A program made the position numbers and the translations under genes. The notes beneath the pieces were generated by a model, which searched no databases, was not told where the DNA came from, and saw only the letters and a list, made by a program, of their open reading frames with translations. From contig NZ_CP021435.1 of the NCBI RefSeq assembly GCF_002549795.1, positions 3,224,001-3,288,000 on the forward strand: a stretch of 64,000 bases of DNA, given 5' to 3'. The DNA comes from Halomonas beimenensis (GTDB lineage: Bacteria; Pseudomonadota; Gammaproteobacteria; Pseudomonadales; Halomonadaceae). Shown here piece after piece: positions 62,596-64,000 of the stretch. The first letter of the stretch is position 1; every line of letters starts with the position of its first letter.

Positions 62596-63423
62596 TCAAT
62601 CCTTGCCTCGACGGCGCCGGTAGATCGGCACCCGTTCATCGGCGGGCTCGAACCCTGTTACCCCTTCCGGCAACGTCTCCCCCTCGCCCAGCACGAGCAG
62701 TCCCCTCGGGAGCAGGGCCCGATGCAGACGACAGGCGATGTCGTGCTGCAGGTCCCGGTCGAAGTAGGTGAACGCCAGGTAGCGGCAGGCAATCAGATGA
62801 AAGCGCCGAGCGGGGAAGTCTCCCCGAATGTCACGCCGCTCCAGCTCGACAGCCTGGCGATACTCCCGCTTGAGGCAGTAGTCCGCATCGCGGCGCTCGA
62901 AAGCGACGCTTCTCAGCGATCGGGGCAGGTCCTTGAGGGCGCTGGCCGGGTAGCAGGCCTGGTCGGCGCGGGCGAGCTGGTGCGCCTCGACATCCGAGGC
63001 CAGGATCGTCAGGCCAAGCCCGGGAAAGCGAGGCTGGAGGCGCTCGCGCCAGAGAATCGAGAAGGTGTAGGGCTCCTCCCCGGCGCCGCATCCCAGGCTC
63101 CACAGCGTCAGGGCCGGGACGCCCTCCTCCTGGGCCCGCCGGGCCAGCTCAGGAAGGAAGCGACACTCGAGCAGCTCGAAGACTCGTCTGTCGCGCCAGA
63201 AGCGCGAGATGGTGATGGGCAGGAAGCCATCGAGCACCTGCCACTCTCGAGGGTGCGCGTCCAGGTACCGTCGATACTGGCCGACGTCCTCGATGCCGAG
63301 CGCGTCCATACGCTGCTGCACCTTCCGGCACACCTGGTGATGGACCTTGCGAAAGCCCCGCCAGCGCATGTGGAGGCGAGGCAGGGCCCACTGCAGCAGG
63401 TCGACGCAATCCCGATCCTTCAT
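62596..63423 (-). CDS. cheR: CheR-type methyltransferase
   Basis: 275-residue SAM-dependent methyltransferase of the chemoreceptor family. The N-terminal helical part (about 1-75) and GFLPITISRFWRD precede the SAM site SLGCGAGEEPYTFSILW, with FHLIACRYLAFTYFD as the later conserved block (usual IFCRNVLIYF, altered here). It lies alone without cheB, cheA or receptor genes, so it may act on a distant array or on another substrate. A hairpin lies 13 bases upstream of the start. Confidence 0.78.
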   Translation of the reverse strand: MKDRDCVDLLQWALPRLHMRWRGFRKVHHQVCRKVQQRMDALGIEDVGQYRRYLDAHPREWQVLDGFLPITISRFWRDRRVFELLECRFLPELARRAQEEGVPALTLWSLGCGAGEEPYTFSILWRERLQPRFPGLGLTILASDVEAHQLARADQACYPASALKDLPRSLRSVAFERRDADYCLKREYRQAVELERRDIRGDFPARRFHLIACRYLAFTYFDRDLQHDIACRLHRALLPRGLLVLGEGETLPEGVTGFEPADERVPIYRRRRGKD

Positions 63424-63435
63424 GCCAAGGCTACA

Positions 63436-63458
63436 GCGGGCCTTGATCTTGGGCCCGC
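63436..63458. repeat. Hairpin just upstream of cheR
   Basis: GCGGGCC/GGCCCGC, nine-base loop, between guaA and cheR. It may attenuate read-through from guaA; there is no U tract and no clear Shine-Dalgarno before cheR. Confidence 0.4.
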
Positions 63459-63544
63459 TGCCTCAGGGAGTGGCTGTACGGTCAGGGTACGACATGGATG
63501 GAGACCTCACGAAACCCTAGCCAGCCACCTGCAAGCCAACGGCC

Positions 63545-64000
63545 TCACTCCCACTCGATGGTCGCCGGCGGCTTGCTGCTCACGTCGTAGGTGACGCGGG
63601 AGACGCCGCTGATCTCGTTGATGATGCGGTTGGAGACCTTCTCCAGGAGCTCGTAGGGCAGGTGCGCCCAGCGGGCGGTCATGAAGTCGATGGTCTCCAC
63701 GGCGCGCAGGGCGATGACCCACTCGTAGCGGCGGCCGTCGCCGACCACGCCCACGGACTTCACCGGCAGGAAGACGGCGAAGGCCTGGCTGGTCTTGTGG
63801 TACCAGTCGGCGTTGTGCAGCTCCTCGATGAAGATGGCGTCGGCCTCGCGCAGGATGTCGGCGTATTCCTTCTTCACCTCGCCGAGGATGCGCACGCCCA
63901 GGCCCGGCCCCGGGAAGGGGTGGCGGTAGACCATGTCGTAGGGCAGGCCGAGCTCGACGCCGAGCTTGCGCACCTCGTCCTTGAACAGCTCGCGCAGCGG
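63545..64000 (-). CDS. guaA: GMP synthase (glutamine-hydrolysing), C-terminal part
   Basis: The last 151 or so residues of GMP synthetase, which converts XMP to GMP with glutamine and [27 protein letters not shown], here by segments ([16 protein letters not shown]), [21 protein letters not shown] and the final [16 protein letters not shown] are the invariant C-terminal dimerisation domain. The 5' part lies outside the window. The stop is at 63545. Confidence 0.97.
   Translation of the reverse strand, partial: PLRELFKDEVRKLGVELGLPYDMVYRHPFPGPGLGVRILGEVKKEYADILREADAIFIEELHNADWYHKTSQAFAVFLPVKSVGVVGDGRRYEWVIALRAVETIDFMTARWAHLPYELLEKVSNRIINEISGVSRVTYDVSSKPPATIEWE

Overview
The window is about 64 kb of GC-rich (roughly 70 %) chromosome from a gammaproteobacterium. 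The proteins resemble Halomonas and its relatives (Halomonadaceae): a purL-mltF pair, an M24 hydrolase resembling the ectoine hydrolase DoeA, many diguanylate cyclases and several small membrane proteins typical of that group. The genus is inferred from protein resemblance alone. I see no prophage, insertion sequence, plasmid gene or CRISPR array. Most of it is ordinary chromosome with several accessory genes.

Layout. 1-3.2 kb: radD (cut by the left edge), a crotonase, an AmiS/UreI-like channel and a small zinc ribbon. 3.2-10.8 kb: purL, divergent from mltF and a GGDEF enzyme. 10.7-17.3 kb: tadA, tesB, a DmdA/GcvT-like folate-dependent protein, tRNA-Thr(CGT), an amiC-type amidase and a fused CoA-transferase. 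17.3-23.2 kb (minus strand): a probable operon of exported PIMT, spermidine-synthase-like membrane protein, EF-G paralogue and YbaK. 23.3-33.7 kb: SPW and MgtC/DUF4010 membrane proteins, HAD phosphatase plus PAS-GGDEF, ABC exporter, M24 hydrolase, YebC-family regulator, GGDEF protein and NlpE/META lipoprotein. 33.8-40.0 kb: an FtsH paralogue and the luxP / LuxQ-GGDEF-EAL pair. 40.3-45.5 kb: a second MltF-like enzyme, an amidohydrolase and divergent argO/argP. 45.6-49.2 kb: a 7TM-DISM GGDEF protein, a phzF pseudogene and a glutamate-cysteine ligase. 49.3-59.5 kb: two exported proteins of unknown function, thioredoxin-like protein, LD-carboxypeptidase, CPBP protease, Tat-exported aldo/keto reductase, membrane proteins, cytochrome P460, an AraC regulator, yghU and ycaQ. 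59.5-60.4 kb: a repeat-bearing intergenic region with an orphan terminator. 60.4-64 kb: amidase-tetR, an orphan CheR and the 3' end of guaA.

The most interesting item is the two-gene operon at 35836-40018. Its first product is a LuxP-like periplasmic protein that keeps every autoinducer-2 (AI-2) contact residue I can recall from Vibrio LuxP. Its second has a LuxQ-type periplasmic domain, but PAS-GGDEF-EAL modules replace the LuxQ histidine kinase. This suggests AI-2 sensing wired directly to cyclic-di-GMP. Four further GGDEF proteins lie within 39 kb, so c-di-GMP signalling is a strong theme of the window.
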